This document shows positions 1 through 7,280 of a stretch of 62,328 nucleotides of DNA, piece by piece. The stretch covers positions 1 through 62,328 of the forward strand of contig CAZUAI010000027.1 of NCBI GenBank assembly GCA_964617875.1. The letters are read 5' to 3'. The notes below the pieces were generated by a model, which saw only the letters and a list, made by a program, of their open reading frames with translations, ran no database searches and had not been told where the DNA came from. Position 1 is the stretch's first letter, and each line of letters opens with the position of its first letter. The DNA comes from CAZMVY01 sp964617875. Lineage in GTDB: Bacteria; Planctomycetota; Phycisphaerae; UBA1845; PWPN01. The position numbers and the translations under genes are program-made.

Positions 1-39
1 TCTGTCCCGCACGGCGGGTTCTTCACGGCAGTGCCATTC

Positions 40-82
40 GTTCCTGACCCCCTCCTCGTACGCAGGAACAGCCATGCACCCC
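40..82. repeat. End of an inverted-repeat intergenic element (partial copy)
   Basis: Read on the minus strand, this stretch starts with GGGGTGCATGGC and ends with GGGGGTCAGGAAC. That matches the left ends of the fuller elements at 4624-4776 and 6584-6737. The expected interior (CTTTCCAGCC and onward) is absent, so this is a truncated copy or a solitary end. No coding sense is seen. Confidence 0.6.
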
Positions 83-443
83 GTTCGTGCCAAGCGGCGC
101 AAGGGCCCGCCGCCCGGTGCATTGGCGAGCGAAACGGCATAACCAACGCTAGAACAGAGCTTTATGGAACGGGGCGACATGCGTCGTCCAATTTGCGGTG
201 GCTTCGTTTGGTTGTGGCGCAACCACGAAGCGACGGATCCACCCAAGCAAGCCCCAGTGGAAACAGGTTGCTCCCAGAACAGGCATCGCGGCACATGCTC
301 CCCGCGGACGGGAAGCGTATTGCCCCACCGCTCCGCTCGACCCCCGCAAGCATCATGCAATCGCAAACCGCAGGTGCAGGCCTCAGGCCCCCATGTTACG
401 ATACGCTCGCGCCGGGCGGCGCCCCGGCCGCGAGGGTTGCTCC
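83..443. other. Non-coding leader region with a strong hairpin at 201-231
   Basis: No convincing gene is present before the larA start. The clearest structure is at 201-231: GCTTCGT and GGTTG pair with CAACC and ACGAAGC around a TGGCG loop, with a two-base bulge. A weak -10-like TACGAT lies near 397-402 without a good -35. The hairpin could be a dispersed repeat or a terminator of a gene to the left. Confidence 0.4.
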
Positions 444-1745
444 ATGAACACTGGCAAGACGAAGAACGTGCATCTGGCCTACGGCAAGGACGGCCTGAAC
501 GTCGAGGTCCCTTCCGACGCCGTCGTGATCGAACCCAAGTATGTACCGGGCCTGCCGGACGAAGCCGCGGCGATCCGTGATGCGCTGCGCAAGCCGATCA
601 ACAGTCCGCCCCTCCGCGAAATCGCGAGGCCCGGCCAGCGCGTCACGATCGTTCACACCGACATCACCAGGGCCACGCCCAACGAGCGCATGCTGCCGCC
701 GCTGCTGGCCGAACTGGAAGCGGCCGGCGTCCGCCGTAGCGATATCACGCTGCTCAACGCCCTCGGTACACACCGGCCGCAGACGCCCGCCGAACTCGAA
801 ACCATGCTCGGCAAGGACATCGTCGCGAACTACCGCTGTCTCCAGCACGACGGCAACGACGATGCGAACCTCGTCCATCTGGGCAGGACGACGTTCGGCC
901 ACGACGTCCGCATCAACCGGCACTTCGTGGAGGCGGACGTGCGGATTCTGACCGGGTTCATCGAGCCGCACTTCTTCGCCGGCTTCTCCGGCGGCCCGAA
1001 GGGCGTCCTGCCGTCGATCGCGGGGGCGGAGAGCGTCGTCAGCAACCACGGTGCGAAAATGATCGGCCACCCGCAGGCGACGTGGGGCGTCACGCGCGGC
1101 AACCCGATCTGGGAAGAAATGCTTCAGGCCGCCCTGATGACCAGGCCGAGCTTTCTGCTCAACGTTTCGATGAACCGCGACAAGGAAATCACCGGGGTCT
1201 TCGCGGGCGAGCTGGTCGCCGCGCACGAGGCCGGCACGAAGTTCGTCGCGGGTTGCGCGATGGTGCCCGTGCCCGAGCCGTTCGACATCGTGATCACCAG
1301 CAACTCGGGCTACCCGCTCGACCTGAACCTGTACCAGGCGATGAAGGGCGTCTCGGCCGCGTCGCAGGTCGTGCGTCAGGGCGGGAGCATCATCATCGCG
1401 GCGCAATGCTGGGACGGCATCCCCGAGCACGGCCGCTACGGCCAGCTCCTCCGCGAGGCCAGGAGCCCGCAGGAGATTCTCGACCGCGTAAACGCGCCCG
1501 GCTTCTCGTCGCCGGACCAATGGCAGGTCCAGGTCCAGGCGATGTGCCAGTTGAAGGCCGACATCTACGTCTACGCCGACGGCCTGACGGACCAGCAGAT
1601 CACCGACTCGCTCCTGCGTCCCTGCCGCAGCGTTGAGAAGACGCTCAGGGAACTGCTGGCCAAGGCCAATGGTCGCAAGGCCACGATCTGCGTTCTGCCG
1701 GAAGGACCGCTGACGATTGCGTACGTAAAGCGCCGGGACTCGTGA
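444..1745 (+). CDS. larA: LarA-family nickel-dependent racemase/epimerase
   Basis: This 433-residue protein belongs to the lactate racemase family (DUF2088), whose members use a nickel-pincer nucleotide to racemise or epimerise 2-hydroxy acids. The catalytic region is clear: EPHFFAGFSGGPKGV has the His and Lys 10 residues apart, and a second His follows 16 residues later (SVVSNHG). This matches the His174/Lys184/His200 spacing of Lactobacillus LarA. A GTHRP motif and a VHTDITR segment near the N-terminus also fit. The length is close to LarA (about 424). I start at the ATG at 444, because the open frame further upstream does not look like protein. No larB, larC or larE cofactor genes are in the window, so the pincer must be made elsewhere. 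The substrate cannot be told from sequence. Confidence 0.88.
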   Translation: MNTGKTKNVHLAYGKDGLNVEVPSDAVVIEPKYVPGLPDEAAAIRDALRKPINSPPLREIARPGQRVTIVHTDITRATPNERMLPPLLAELEAAGVRRSDITLLNALGTHRPQTPAELETMLGKDIVANYRCLQHDGNDDANLVHLGRTTFGHDVRINRHFVEADVRILTGFIEPHFFAGFSGGPKGVLPSIAGAESVVSNHGAKMIGHPQATWGVTRGNPIWEEMLQAALMTRPSFLLNVSMNRDKEITGVFAGELVAAHEAGTKFVAGCAMVPVPEPFDIVITSNSGYPLDLNLYQAMKGVSAASQVVRQGGSIIIAAQCWDGIPEHGRYGQLLREARSPQEILDRVNAPGFSSPDQWQVQVQAMCQLKADIYVYADGLTDQQITDSLLRPCRSVEKTLRELLAKANGRKATICVLPEGPLTIAYVKRRDS

Positions 1746-1754
1746 ACCACAAGT

Positions 1755-1780
1755 CCGGCTCGCCGCGGGTGAGCCGGTTT
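1755..1780 (+). terminator. Terminator-like hairpin after larA
   Basis: CCGGCTC at 1755-1761 pairs with GAGCCGG at 1771-1777 and is followed by TTT. It lies 10 bases after the larA stop, between two convergent genes. The T-run is short. Confidence 0.5.
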
Positions 1781-1813
1781 CGCCCGGCCGCGTCCTGTGG
1801 CACCGGAACCGCC

Positions 1814-3949
1814 CTATCGAACGCCCAGGAGATCGACCACGAAGATCAGCGTCGCGCCCGGCGGAATGCCCGAGCCGGCCGGCGGATTGTTTCCGTATCC
1901 CAACGCCGGCGGAATGACCAGGCGCCGCTGGCCGCCGACACGCATCGAGCGGATGCCCTCCGCAAAACCGGGGACCACTCCCAACAGGGGGAACTCCGCC
2001 CATTCGCGTGCGTCAAATTGCGTCCCGTTCTCCAGCGTGCCGACGTACTTCACGTGCACGGTGGCGTTCGTCACCGGCATGAGGCCCGTCCCGATCACAA
2101 AGTCCTGGTACTTCAGCCCCGTCGCCGTCGTGACCAGCTGCCCGCGCACGGCCACCGGCTGACGGCACTCGGCCGTCAGACCGTAGCGATCCGCCGCCCA
2201 CCAGGTCACCAGCCACCGCCCCACCGTGAAGCCGTCGGCCGGCGCGTCACTGGCAGGAACCAGGGGCGTCCCCAACGCGTCCGTCGCCGTCGGGGTACCG
2301 AGCGCAACGATCGTACGCTCGCCGGTCGCATCGACCTCGACGCCGGGCGGGCACGCAACCGACGGCAGACTCGAGCACGCCGCGGGCAGATTGGGCCCGT
2401 TGAAACAGCCCTGGAACGTGAGGAAATCGTTGAGATCCACGTCCACGTCGCGATCGAAGTCCATCGCCCCGCACGCGGGCGCCGCCGCGGGCCGGTTCGC
2501 GCCGTTGAAGCACGCGGCAAACGCCAGATAGTCGGTCAGGTCAACGTCGGCGTCGCAATCCACGTCGCCGGCGACCGGCCGGGGCAGCTCGACGGCACCG
2601 AGGTCCACCGTGGGCGCTCCGTCGCCATCCCCGTCGGCGAAGCGTGGGTTGCCCCCGACATCCGTCGTCGCGGAGGCGGGCACGTCGGCATTCCAACCGA
2701 CGTCGATGCACGGGGAGCCCGGCAGGAGGCGAAAGTCGTTGTCCTGCCAGGTGGCCGCGTCGTTGTCCGCCCCATCGGCGTCAACGAAGAGCGGTGGCTC
2801 ATCGCGGTTGCCCGCGCCCCAGTCGAGCAGGGAGGTGGCATCCACCGCGGCCTGTGAGCGGCCGCCCTGGACGTCGCTGTACCGAACGAAGGCGCGGCTC
2901 GCATAGGTACTCGAGGCCCGCACGGTGAACTCGTGTCCCGCCGGAGCCGTATTGCCCCAGAGGATGCAGTTCGCCACCGTCAGACCGCCCTGGCACAGAA
3001 TCCCGCCGCCGCTCGAGGACGCGTCGTTTCCGGCGATCGTGCAATTCACGAAGAAGGGGTGACTCATGTAGCAGTAGGCGGCCCCGGCCTCCCTGCTCGT
3101 ATTCCCGGTGATCAGGCAATCCGCGATCGTCGGATTGCTCGAACCATGACAGAAGAGCCCGCCACCCCAATAGGTGGCGGAGTTGCCCTGAATCCGGCAC
3201 CGGCTGATCGCCGGGCTGGCCGTCCAGCAGAACACGGCGCCGGCCGCCTGGTCCGCTGTGTTGCCGACAATCGCGCATCGCACGATCTGCGGCTTTCCAA
3301 AGTAGCAAAAGATGCCGGCGCCATACTGCGAGGCCCTGTTGCTCTCGATCACGCAATCCGTGATCGTCATGTCGTCGCTGTAGGCGCAAATCGCGCCGCC
3401 GTAGTACCTGGAATAGTTGTCCCGCAGGACGCACCGGCTGATCGTCGCCGCGCTCGACTGCGAGTAGATTCCGCCGCCGTAGTCGCCGACCCAGCCGCGA
3501 ATGATCGTGAAACCATCCACGACGGCCCTCCCGCCGCCATAGAACGTGAACGCCGAATGCGGATCGCCGGCGCTGCCGCCGCAATCGATGATCGTAGCAG
3601 CAACGACGGCCGGATCCGCCGGATTCGTGCTGCGAATCGTGATCGCCCGGGTGCCGGGGTCCAGGTCCTGATTGCCATCGCCCGTGTAGGTGCCCGGGGC
3701 GACGACGACTTCGTCGCCGTCAGCCGCCGCCTCGATGCCGGCGCCGATCGTGCGTTTCGGCCCGGACGTTCCGCCGTCGCTCGTCTCGCAGAGGCCGTCC
3801 CACGTGTCGTCGCCCGTTGCCCCGTTCACGTAGTAGCGCACCCCCAACGCCAGCACCTGCCGCGGATGAGCCGCCGCGCAAACCGTCAACGCCGCCGCCA
3901 CGAGAAACGCCGACGAACACCGATACACCGACAGCTCTGTCGAGAACAC
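1814..3949 (-). CDS. Secreted beta-helix protein with dockerin-like repeats and C-terminal FKBP prolyl isomerase domain
   Basis: The 711-residue product has a signal peptide (a hydrophobic SSAFLVAAALTV core), then a right-handed beta-helix region of short repeats containing GGG(I/L)xC and ITGN-type turns. Near residues 460-520 come two EF-hand/dockerin-like modules (DVDCDADVDLTDYLAF and DFDRDVDVDLNDFLTF), each followed by a CFNG tail. An HYR-like domain follows. The last 105 or so residues are an FKBP-type peptidyl-prolyl isomerase with recognisable VHVKYVGTLENG, VPGFAEG and IPPALGYG motifs. The GTG at 3949 is chosen because AAGGAG stands 7 bases before it; the frame is open further upstream, but that stretch is unlike protein. 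The protein is probably exported and surface-associated. Fusing a folding enzyme to a beta-helix is unusual. Its substrate is unknown. Confidence 0.85.
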   Translation of the reverse strand: MFSTELSVYRCSSAFLVAAALTVCAAAHPRQVLALGVRYYVNGATGDDTWDGLCETSDGGTSGPKRTIGAGIEAAADGDEVVVAPGTYTGDGNQDLDPGTRAITIRSTNPADPAVVAATIIDCGGSAGDPHSAFTFYGGGRAVVDGFTIIRGWVGDYGGGIYSQSSAATISRCVLRDNYSRYYGGAICAYSDDMTITDCVIESNRASQYGAGIFCYFGKPQIVRCAIVGNTADQAAGAVFCWTASPAISRCRIQGNSATYWGGGLFCHGSSNPTIADCLITGNTSREAGAAYCYMSHPFFVNCTIAGNDASSSGGGILCQGGLTVANCILWGNTAPAGHEFTVRASSTYASRAFVRYSDVQGGRSQAAVDATSLLDWGAGNRDEPPLFVDADGADNDAATWQDNDFRLLPGSPCIDVGWNADVPASATTDVGGNPRFADGDGDGAPTVDLGAVELPRPVAGDVDCDADVDLTDYLAFAACFNGANRPAAAPACGAMDFDRDVDVDLNDFLTFQGCFNGPNLPAACSSLPSVACPPGVEVDATGERTIVALGTPTATDALGTPLVPASDAPADGFTVGRWLVTWWAADRYGLTAECRQPVAVRGQLVTTATGLKYQDFVIGTGLMPVTNATVHVKYVGTLENGTQFDAREWAEFPLLGVVPGFAEGIRSMRVGGQRRLVIPPALGYGNNPPAGSGIPPGATLIFVVDLLGVR

Positions 3950-4012
3950 GAGCAAACTCCTTCCCCTGCGGCCAGATAAGTCCGATGACGATCCGCCGGA
4001 CCCCTTGAATGG

Positions 4013-4041
4013 AGTATATGACCCGGGCCGTCCGCCTGCAA
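4013..4041 (-). promoter_or_regulatory. Sigma-70-type promoter for the beta-helix/FKBP gene
   Basis: On the minus strand, TTGCAG (4041-4036), a 17-base spacer and TATACT (4018-4013) precede the GTG start at 3949 by about 60 bases. The -10 matches consensus at 5 of 6 positions. Confidence 0.5.
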
Positions 4042-4053
4042 CGTCCGAACTGA

Positions 4054-4443
4054 TCAATAGATTATATGGGGCAACGTATCGGCCGCCTTTGGCAAGTCAC
4101 CCTGGAGTTCCTCGCCGATGGCCTTGAGGTACTGGGGCTGGCGCTCCTGCCACCGCTGGCCCTCAAAACGGACCTGATCTTCGACACGCTGGATGTCCGA
4201 ACCAAGACGGGTTGTATCCACACTCCGCCTGGCGATCTCGTTCGCGGTGAGCGACAACCGCTCGACACGCCCGTTTTCGCTGTCCCTCGCGACCAAAAGC
4301 ACTTCGCGGATCTTCTCGCCCCGGTGCTGGACGATCGCCCGCCCCTTCTGGTCCGAACAACCTGCGGCCATCGCCGCGAGGAACAGGACGATCGACGCCC
4401 ATTTTCCGGGCCCTGGCTGCCACATTGAAACGTAAGCACTCAT
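4054..4443 (-). CDS. Small predicted lipoprotein, function unknown
   Basis: I do not recognise this 129-residue protein. Its N-terminus has a hydrophobic stretch ending in a lipobox, LAAMAAGC, with the acylated Cys at about residue 29, followed by SDQKG. The mature part is short, charged and probably helical (VEDQVRFEGQRWQERQPQYL), which suggests a small periplasmic or membrane-bound helical protein. The ATG at 4443 is chosen because it gives a normal signal peptide; no clear Shine-Dalgarno is seen, and the ATG at 4425 is an alternative. It ends about 100 bases upstream of the beta-helix gene on the same strand, so the two may be linked, but that gene has its own predicted promoter. Confidence 0.6.
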   Translation of the reverse strand: MSAYVSMWQPGPGKWASIVLFLAAMAAGCSDQKGRAIVQHRGEKIREVLLVARDSENGRVERLSLTANEIARRSVDTTRLGSDIQRVEDQVRFEGQRWQERQPQYLKAIGEELQGDLPKAADTLPHIIY

Positions 4444-4623
4444 TTCACAGTAGGTTACCGATTTGCCACCGCCGTGCAAGCCCTCGTAACAGGGGCCCCG
4501 GTCCGTGTTTCATCGGCAAGACGCCAACGCCACGACGGGGAGAAACCCGATTCTTGTACCCACCGCACCCATCGCCCGTCGCACCGGTCCCGCCCGACAC
4601 GATCGCCTCGTGGAGGGCCGCCT

Positions 4624-4776
4624 GGGGGATGCATGGCCGTTCCTACACACGAGGCGGGGGCAGGAACCTTTCCAGCCAAGGGTTAGATGCACCAGGGCGT
4701 CCGCTTCCCGTGAACACGGTGTGCTGCCTGTCCGGCAAATGTTCCCGATCCCTTTGGCACATACGGATCATGCACC
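4624..4776. repeat. Inverted-repeat (MITE- or REP-like) intergenic element, copy B
   Basis: The element begins GGGGGATGCATGGCCGTTCC and contains GGGGGCAGGAACCTTTCC. It ends with the degenerate complement GTTCCCGATCC and ATCATGCACC. The interior has a CCGTGAACACGG hairpin and TGCCTGTCCGGCAA. It aligns along its whole length with the copy at 6584-6737. No gene is carried. It ends 17 bases before the predicted -35 of the Trm112-like gene. Confidence 0.75.
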
Positions 4777-4793
4777 TGCGTTTTGGCCGCCCC

Positions 4794-4822
4794 TTGCCGC
4801 CACGGACGAATGCCGCTATCCT
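4794..4822 (+). promoter_or_regulatory. Sigma-70-type promoter for the Trm112-like/rpsR pair
   Basis: TTGCCG (4794-4799), a 17-base spacer and TATCCT (4817-4822) lie about 45 bases before the start codon. Each box matches consensus at 4 of 6 positions, so this is a moderate call. Confidence 0.4.
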
Positions 4823-4867
4823 AACGGGGCTAAGAGGGCATCGTGCCCTGAGCCAAGGAGCATTGCC

Positions 4868-5080
4868 GTGCCGGAGAAGCTGGATTCGCAGCTCATGGAG
4901 ATCCTGGTGTGTCCGAAGACGCACGCTGCGCTGGTCCAGGTCGGCGACTGGCTGTATTCGACCGACCCCGTCGATCGACGCAAGTACCCCGTCCGCGACG
5001 GCATCCCGATCATGTTGATCGAGGAATCGGTCCAGATCAGTGAAGAGGAGTTTCGACGTGCAACGCAAGAATCCGCGTGA
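4868..5080 (+). CDS. Trm112 family protein
   Basis: This 70-residue protein has the Trm112/UPF0434 signature: LMEILVCPKTHAAL, then YPVRDGIPIMLIEES. Eukaryotic Trm112 is a small partner that activates several methyltransferases; bacterial members are often next to such enzymes, but their role is poorly defined. Only one Cys of the usual zinc-binding set is evident, so metal binding is doubtful. The GTG at 4868 is chosen for the AAGGAG about 8 bases upstream. The gene overlaps the start of rpsR by 23 bases, so the two are probably translationally coupled. Confidence 0.85.
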   Translation: MPEKLDSQLMEILVCPKTHAALVQVGDWLYSTDPVDRRKYPVRDGIPIMLIEESVQISEEEFRRATQESA

Positions 5081-5351
5081 CATGCGTTCCCGCGGCCCGC
5101 GAGGCCCACGGGCACAGAAGAGCGAGCGGCCTGTTCGCGCCAAGACGCGCTTCCCGAACCGCGGCGGCGAAGGATGGAAAGGCCCCCTGGTGGACTACAA
5201 GGAGGTCGAGCTTCTTCGCCGGCTCATCACCACGAGCAGCAAGATCATGAGCCGCAAGCGGGCCGGCACCAACGCCGCCGAGCAGCGCGACCTGAAGATG
5301 GCAATCAAGTACGCCCGGTACCTGGCACTGCTGCCCTACACCGGCACGTAA
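5058..5351 (+). CDS. rpsR: 30S ribosomal protein S18
   Basis: The 97-residue product carries the conserved S18 core: VDYKEVELLRRLITTSSKIM, then RKRAGTNAAEQR and AIKYARYLALLPYT. S18 binds the 30S platform next to S6 and 16S rRNA. The basic N-terminal extension (RSRGPRGPRAQKSERPVR) has no zinc Cys pair. I choose the GTG at 5058 because GAGGAG lies 7 bases before it; the GTG at 5040 is an alternative. S18 is commonly encoded with rpsF, ssb and rplI; here it instead follows a Trm112-like gene with overlap and is closed by a terminator. Confidence 0.93.
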   Translation: MQRKNPRDMRSRGPRGPRAQKSERPVRAKTRFPNRGGEGWKGPLVDYKEVELLRRLITTSSKIMSRKRAGTNAAEQRDLKMAIKYARYLALLPYTGT

Positions 5352-5381
5352 GCATCGGCGGGACGTTCGACAGGACGATCC

Positions 5382-5422
5382 AGCGGGACAGGGCGCACGT
5401 GCGTGCCCCTGCCCCGCTTTCT
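5382..5422 (+). terminator. Rho-independent terminator after rpsR
   Basis: AGCGGG (5382-5387) pairs with CCCGCT (5413-5418). Inside it, GGGCGCAC pairs imperfectly with GTGCGTGCCC. TTCTT follows the stem. It lies 30 bases after the rpsR stop, between convergent genes. Confidence 0.6.
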
Positions 5423-5440
5423 TGTTGCCCGCGGGCACCG

Positions 5441-6445
5441 TTACCGCCCGGCGTCGGCCAATCGCACCGGTGAGTTCACGAACTTCACCGGCGTCCCCAC
5501 GCTGACCATCCTGGCGAGCCGCACTGCGTCCCAGTTCGTCAGCCGGATGCACCCGTGAGACCCCGTCTTGCCGATCAGCTCCGGATTCGGCGTCCCGTGC
5601 ATGCCGACACCGGGGAGGTTCAACCCGATCCAGCGAATACCGACGGGGTTGCGCGGTCCCGGCGGGATGGTCAGGATGCGATCGACGCCCTTGACCTCGG
5701 GCCACATTTTGGGATCGAACGTGTACGGCGGATTCTCCGCGACGACGACGACCTCACCGGCCCCGTGCGGCAGCTTTTCCTTCTTCGCCGCCACGGAACA
5801 GTAGAACAGGGCCACCGTCTCGCCCTTGGGCGAAAGAGCCCGGATCGTCTTGTTCAGCACGTCGACCTCGAGGCGTGCGGCGCGTGCCGGCGGCGGCTCC
5901 TCCATCGCGTTCGGGACCATCAGCACATCCCCCACGGCGAGGGCGCCGAGCGACTTGCCGGGGTTCAGCTTCGCCAAGAGCCCGCTCGAGCAATGGAACT
6001 TTTCACAAATCGCCTCCAACAAAGACGGATACGGCATCCGGTCGAGCCGGCTTCTCTCGACCCAGCCCTTCGGCAACGGACCGACGGCCGCCTTGTCCTC
6101 CGGTCGGACCGTGTAGCGAACAATCGCGTCTTCCTCGTCCACGTGAAGCGCTGCGCGCGTCGCCGTGTCCGGAACGCCCGTAACCGGCAGCCCGCGCGCC
6201 CGCTGAAACTCGCGCAGCGAATTTGTGGTCTTCGCACCGTGCAGCCCGTCAATCAAGCCCGGCGAAAAGCCCACCCGCTCCAAGGCCAACTGCAGGGCGA
6301 TGGTGCCCCGAAGCGAGTCGCCCCCCGTACTCGCCGACCCGGCCGCCTCCCCCCAACCGACGGCAAGCCCCGCCCAGACCAACACCCCCAGCGAGGCGGC
6401 CGTTGCTCGCACCGTTCCACGACATGCGTTGTGTTGAACCGGCAT
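5441..6445 (-). CDS. L,D-transpeptidase with peptidoglycan-binding and LysM-like domains
   Basis: The 334-residue exported enzyme should form or remodel 3-3 cross-links in peptidoglycan, or attach proteins to it. After the signal peptide there is a PG_binding_1 domain (LQLALERVGFSPGLIDG, then LREFQRARGLPVTG). A LysM-like stretch follows (IVRYTVRPEDKAAV, then LAVGDVLMVPN). The YkuD catalytic domain occupies roughly the last 140 residues, with the active-site motif SHGCIRLTNWD (His297, Cys299) and an upstream MHGT. The ATG at 6445 follows AAGGAGG at good spacing. It is transcribed away from the element at 6584-6737 and from clpS. Confidence 0.92.
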   Translation of the reverse strand: MPVQHNACRGTVRATAASLGVLVWAGLAVGWGEAAGSASTGGDSLRGTIALQLALERVGFSPGLIDGLHGAKTTNSLREFQRARGLPVTGVPDTATRAALHVDEEDAIVRYTVRPEDKAAVGPLPKGWVERSRLDRMPYPSLLEAICEKFHCSSGLLAKLNPGKSLGALAVGDVLMVPNAMEEPPPARAARLEVDVLNKTIRALSPKGETVALFYCSVAAKKEKLPHGAGEVVVVAENPPYTFDPKMWPEVKGVDRILTIPPGPRNPVGIRWIGLNLPGVGMHGTPNPELIGKTGSHGCIRLTNWDAVRLARMVSVGTPVKFVNSPVRLADAGR

Positions 6446-6583
6446 GGCAACCTCCTTGTTGCGATCGTGCCAGTCCGCAAGGCGACCAGCGAGGGCGTCC
6501 TTCTCGCCGGAACGCAAGACGCGCCCGGACCGATCACCGCAGACCGTCAGCCATCATTATAGGCCCGCCGGGCGCCCTGCCAA

Positions 6584-6737
6584 GGGGGTACGTGGCCGTT
6601 CCTGCACGCAGGGAGGGGGTCAGGAACCTTTCCAGCCCGGGGCCAAGCCCGTCAGGGCGTCCACTTTCCGTGAACACGGTGTTCCGCCTGTCCGGCAACG
6701 GTTCCTGACCCCGTTCGCACACACGGCCATGCACCCC
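6584..6737. repeat. Inverted-repeat (MITE- or REP-like) intergenic element, copy C
   Basis: The left end reads GGGGGTACGTGGCCGTTCC, then GGGGGTCAGGAACC. The right end is its complement: GGTTCCTGACCCC, then ACGGCCATGCACCCC. The inverted ends span about 40 bases each. The interior shares CAGGGCGTCC, CCGTGAACACGGTGT and GCCTGTCCGGCAA with copy B. It lies between the divergent transpeptidase and clpS genes and ends 15 bases before the clpS -35. Confidence 0.8.
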
Positions 6738-6752
6738 TGCCAAGACCCTTGC

Positions 6753-6781
6753 TTGCCCGCGGCCGGCGTCCGCGGTATAGT
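6753..6781 (+). promoter_or_regulatory. Sigma-70-type promoter for clpS
   Basis: TTGCCC (6753-6758), a 17-base spacer and TATAGT (6776-6781) lie 63 bases before the clpS ATG. The -10 matches at 5 of 6 positions and the -35 at 4 of 6. Confidence 0.5.
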
Positions 6782-6844
6782 AGCGGCGTCCAACGCGTGA
6801 TCTTTTTTTCACCCGGGGTGCGCCCGGAGAAGGCATGGAAACCC

Positions 6845-7183
6845 ATGGCAGATCCCGTTGAACCGGTCGGTCCCGATCAAGCCGGCGGTCCGGCGACCGC
6901 CACGCAGGCGCCGCCGAAGAAGTCCCCCGCCAAGACGCCGCCCAAGCAGCTCCCGCCGTACAAGGTCCTCCTGCACAACGACGACCACAACGACATGCTG
7001 TACGTCGTCGCCGTCATCCGCAAGCTGACCGGCCTCAACAAGGTGGAGGCCATCACCCGCATGTGGGAGGCCCACACCACGGGCGTCGCGCTCCTCCTCG
7101 TAACCCACAAGGAACGTGCCGAACTCTACGTCGATCAGTTCGCCAGCTGCGGCCTGACGGTCACCATCGAGCCCGCAAGCTGA
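6845..7183 (+). CDS. clpS: ATP-dependent Clp protease adaptor ClpS
   Basis: The 112-residue protein is the N-end rule adaptor that hands substrates to ClpA-type unfoldases. After a Pro/Lys-rich N-terminal tail (about 35 residues) comes the ClpS core: YKVLLHNDDHNDMLYVVAVI, then HTTGVALLLVTHKERAELY. It ends near the family C-terminus. The NDD segment and the downstream hydrophobic pocket residues are intact. The ATG at 6845 is the only in-frame ATG near the conserved core, with GGAGAAGG a little far upstream. No clpA is adjacent. It points towards the convergent aldolase gene. Confidence 0.92.
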   Translation: MADPVEPVGPDQAGGPATATQAPPKKSPAKTPPKQLPPYKVLLHNDDHNDMLYVVAVIRKLTGLNKVEAITRMWEAHTTGVALLLVTHKERAELYVDQFASCGLTVTIEPAS

Positions 7184-7280
7184 CGCCGAAGCCGCCCGGC
7201 GGCAGCAGTGCCACGCCATCGCCGTCTCCCGCTGTCCCACGGGTTCACGCCGCCGGCCTTGCGGCACTCCACAGGCGCGG

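Noticed and set aside
4510..4692. Minus-strand open frame across intergenic element B
   Set aside because: It is produced by the inverted-repeat element. Similar translations arise from the other copy, so it is not a separate protein gene.
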